Shown: piece by piece, positions 62,123-64,000 of the stretch
Layout: every line of letters begins with the position of its first letter
Numbering within the stretch: the stretch's first letter is position 1
Assembly (NCBI GenBank): GCA_027067965.1
Contig: JAMOUV010000010.1
Location: 186,001-250,000, forward strand
Direction of reading: 5' to 3'
Length of the DNA stretch: 64,000 nt
Source: Flavobacteriales bacterium
GTDB taxonomy: Bacteria; Bacteroidota; Bacteroidia; Flavobacteriales; Flavobacteriaceae
Program-made: the position numbers and the translations under genes
Notes under the pieces: model-generated
Seen by the model: the letters and a program-made list of their open reading frames with translations, nothing else
Told to the model about the DNA's origin: nothing
The model's database searches: none

Positions 62123-63217
62123 ATGAAAAACTCAAAGGAATTCAGAAGTTGGTTGGACGGGATGAATTTGGGACATCCTCTAACAATTGCGGGACCGTGC
62201 AGTGCCGAAAGCAGGGAGCAGGTTTTGGAAACCGCCAGGCGATTAACAGGAGGACGTGTTACCGTATTCAGAGCAGGCGTATGGAAACCGAGAACCAAGC
62301 CGGGAAATTTCGAAGGCGTGGGGGAGATTGCTCTACCATGGTTGATGGAAGTGAAAAAGGAAACCGGTTTGGAACCCTTTATCGAAGTGGCTACTCCTTA
62401 TCATGTGGAAACCGCATTGAAACACGGTATTAATATGATGTGGATTGGTGCTCGCACCTCGGCTAATCCGTTTGCCGTTCAGGAAATTGCCGAGGCATTG
62501 AAGGGAAATAAGGAAGTAATCATGTTGATAAAAAATCCGGTTAACCCGGATTTGAGTTTATGGATAGGTGCGGTGGAGCGAATTTTCCGGGCCGGGATTA
62601 CAAATTTAGGTGTCATTCACAGGGGCTTTTCGGTATATCAACAAACACCATATCGAAATAAACCCAAATGGCAAATTCCTTTGAATTTTAAACGCACCTA
62701 TCCGGATATTCCCATGATAATAGATCCGTCGCATATTTGTGGTAGAAGAGACTGTATTTTCGAAATAGCCCAAATGGCATTGGATTTACAATATGACGGC
62801 GTTATGATCGAAAGCCATTATAATCCCGACGAAGCATGGAGTGATGCCAATCAACAAATTACACCCGAAGCTTTGCATGATATTATCAAACGCTTGATTG
62901 TCAGAAAACCGGAAGCGGAGGAAGACATTTATCGCAATAAAATCAATGAATTCCGTCGCCATATCGATATTATTGACGACCAATTGTTGGAACTTCTGTC
63001 CGAGCGAATGCGGGTAGTGAGAAATATAGGTAAACTGAAAAGAATGCAAAATATTTCTCTTCTTCAACCGGGAAGATGGAATGATATTTTGGAGAAAGTG
63101 GTGGAATTTGCCGAAAAAAATCAAATGAGCGAAGAATTTATCCGGGCTGTTTATACCGCCATTCACGAAGAAAGTTTGTGGCAACAGAAAAACGGAAAAA
63201 AAATCGAAGAAGATTAA
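62123..63217 (+). CDS. Bifunctional DAHP synthase / chorismate mutase
   Basis: The 364-aa fusion has a KdsA-like DAHP synthase domain (about 15-260, with AGPCSAESREQ, FRAGVWKPRTKPG and DPSHICGRRD) and a C-terminal AroQ chorismate mutase (about 275-355, INEFRRHIDIIDDQLLELL). It catalyses the first shikimate step and chorismate to prephenate. This domain order is typical of Bacteroidota. It closes the block pheA-aminotransferase-tyrA. Confidence 0.94.
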   Translation: MKNSKEFRSWLDGMNLGHPLTIAGPCSAESREQVLETARRLTGGRVTVFRAGVWKPRTKPGNFEGVGEIALPWLMEVKKETGLEPFIEVATPYHVETALKHGINMMWIGARTSANPFAVQEIAEALKGNKEVIMLIKNPVNPDLSLWIGAVERIFRAGITNLGVIHRGFSVYQQTPYRNKPKWQIPLNFKRTYPDIPMIIDPSHICGRRDCIFEIAQMALDLQYDGVMIESHYNPDEAWSDANQQITPEALHDIIKRLIVRKPEAEEDIYRNKINEFRRHIDIIDDQLLELLSERMRVVRNIGKLKRMQNISLLQPGRWNDILEKVVEFAEKNQMSEEFIRAVYTAIHEESLWQQKNGKKIEED

Positions 63218-63330
63218 TATTCATTATCCCTTTTTTTGTGTAAATGATTGATTATTAACGTTTTTGTTTCAAAGCAGTTCAATTGAATTTTAAATTGACA
63301 AAGGGTTCGATAAAACCGGTGTATTTTTCC

Positions 63331-63338
63331 TAAATTTG
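63331..63338 (+). promoter_or_regulatory. -7 promoter element (TAAATTTG) of the Xaa-Pro aminopeptidase
   Basis: Exact TAnnTTTG box 18 bp upstream of the ATG at 63357. Confidence 0.55.
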
Positions 63339-63356
63339 AAAAAAAACATTACGACC

Positions 63357-64000
63357 ATGCGATACAAACCCTTACCGGCATCCTTATACAAACGAAACCG
63401 CCAAAAATTCATGAACAAAATGAAACCCCAATCCTTGGCGGTATTCAATTCCAACGATATCTATCCCGTCAGTGCCGACAGCACCTTGCCCTTCCAACAA
63501 CACCGCGATATTTTCTACCTCACCGGCGTGGACCAGGAAGAGAGCATTTTGGTTTTATTTCCCGATGCACCCGACCCCAAGCACAAGGAAATTTTATTCC
63601 TCAGGGAAACCAACGACCACATCAAGATTTGGGAAGGCGAAAAACTCACCAAAGAAAAAGCCCGCGAACTCACCGGAATTGAAACCGTATATTGGACCCA
63701 TGAATTTGAAAAAATTTTCCGCGATTTGATGCGCCATGCCGACCGGATTTATTTCAACACCAACGAACATTACCGCGCCTCCCACGAAGTGGAAACCCGC
63801 GAAGACCGCTTCATCAAATGGGCCAAAAAGGAATTTCCCGCCCACAAGACCGAACGAAGCCAACCCATTTTGCAACGGCTCCGCTCGGTGAAAGAACCCG
63901 AAGAAATCGAACAAATCCAACGCGCTTGCGACATCACCGAAAAGGGTTTCCGCCGCGTGTTGGACAAAATGCGTCCCGGACTCTACGAATATGAAATCGA
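63357..64000 (+). CDS. Xaa-Pro aminopeptidase (aminopeptidase P), N-terminal part
   Basis: The gene begins MRYKPLPASLYKRNRQ and runs off the window. The 214 visible codons cover the creatinase/aminopeptidase-P N-terminal domain (QHRDIFYLTGVDQEES) and the start of the pita-bread fold (RLRSVKEPEEIEQIQRACDITEKGF). The metal ligands lie beyond the window. It would release an N-terminal residue next to Pro. The gene is C-rich on the plus strand compared with upstream genes. Confidence 0.93.
   Translation, partial: MRYKPLPASLYKRNRQKFMNKMKPQSLAVFNSNDIYPVSADSTLPFQQHRDIFYLTGVDQEESILVLFPDAPDPKHKEILFLRETNDHIKIWEGEKLTKEKARELTGIETVYWTHEFEKIFRDLMRHADRIYFNTNEHYRASHEVETREDRFIKWAKKEFPAHKTERSQPILQRLRSVKEPEEIEQIQRACDITEKGFRRVLDKMRPGLYEYEI

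Overview
The window is chromosomal DNA of a Bacteroidota bacterium, most probably Flavobacteriales. Four things point there. Many genes sit a few tens of bases downstream of the phylum's TAnnTTTG promoter element. Two secreted proteins carry type IX secretion (T9SS) C-terminal sorting domains. The lipoproteins, DUF4292, DUF3127, DUF4175 and a DAHP synthase-chorismate mutase fusion are typical of the group. Gene order such as hpt-adk-obg and the pheA/aminotransferase/tyrA/aroG-CM block also fits. The DNA is AT-rich with tight operons, and a few genes (ddl, fic, the flippase, the last peptidase) look richer in G+C.

Layout. 0-9.4 kb: an ABC-F protein end, then a minus-strand series (obg-adk-hpt, a T9SS adhesin-like protein, a TonB protein, a VWA membrane protein, fabG). 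9.45-9.87 kb: an AT-rich gap from which transcription diverges. I propose it as a candidate replication origin, because mnmG 5 kb away is flanked by two parS-like 16-mers (14995-15010 and 16919-16934). 9.9-33.1 kb: a mostly plus-strand housekeeping region (rpiB, DUF4175, ybeY, mnmG, usp, a sugar nucleotidyltransferase, TPR, DUF4292, a stand-alone archaeal-type ThrRS editing domain, ftsE, AddA-like helicase-nuclease, M1 peptidase, recX, DUF58, IMPase, galE). 33.2-39.8 kb: a TetR-TolC-MFP-RND efflux operon. 39.8-42.7 kb: a toxin-antitoxin (TA) island with an intact XRE-ImmA/PIN pair, a remnant of a second PIN toxin, a remnant of an AAA/DUF4143 ATPase, and several repeats. 42.7-51.1 kb: ddl, two glycan-acting secreted proteins, a CPBP protease and a decayed GH26-like lipoprotein gene. 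51.2-55.3 kb: a second island with Fic, a thioredoxin-like lipoprotein and HigBA, each followed at its 3' end by one copy of a ~115-bp repeat. 55.3-64 kb: a flippase, tRNA-Val(GAC), comM, the aromatic amino-acid cluster and the start of a Xaa-Pro aminopeptidase.

Most of the window is ordinary housekeeping. The parts most worth a second look are the parS/oriC candidate, the three-copy repeat family tied to the toxin genes, the PIN-toxin partial duplication with a promoter lying in ATPase debris, and the bacterial ThrRS-editing-domain protein that lacks a lysine expected for catalysis. No function below was checked by a database search.
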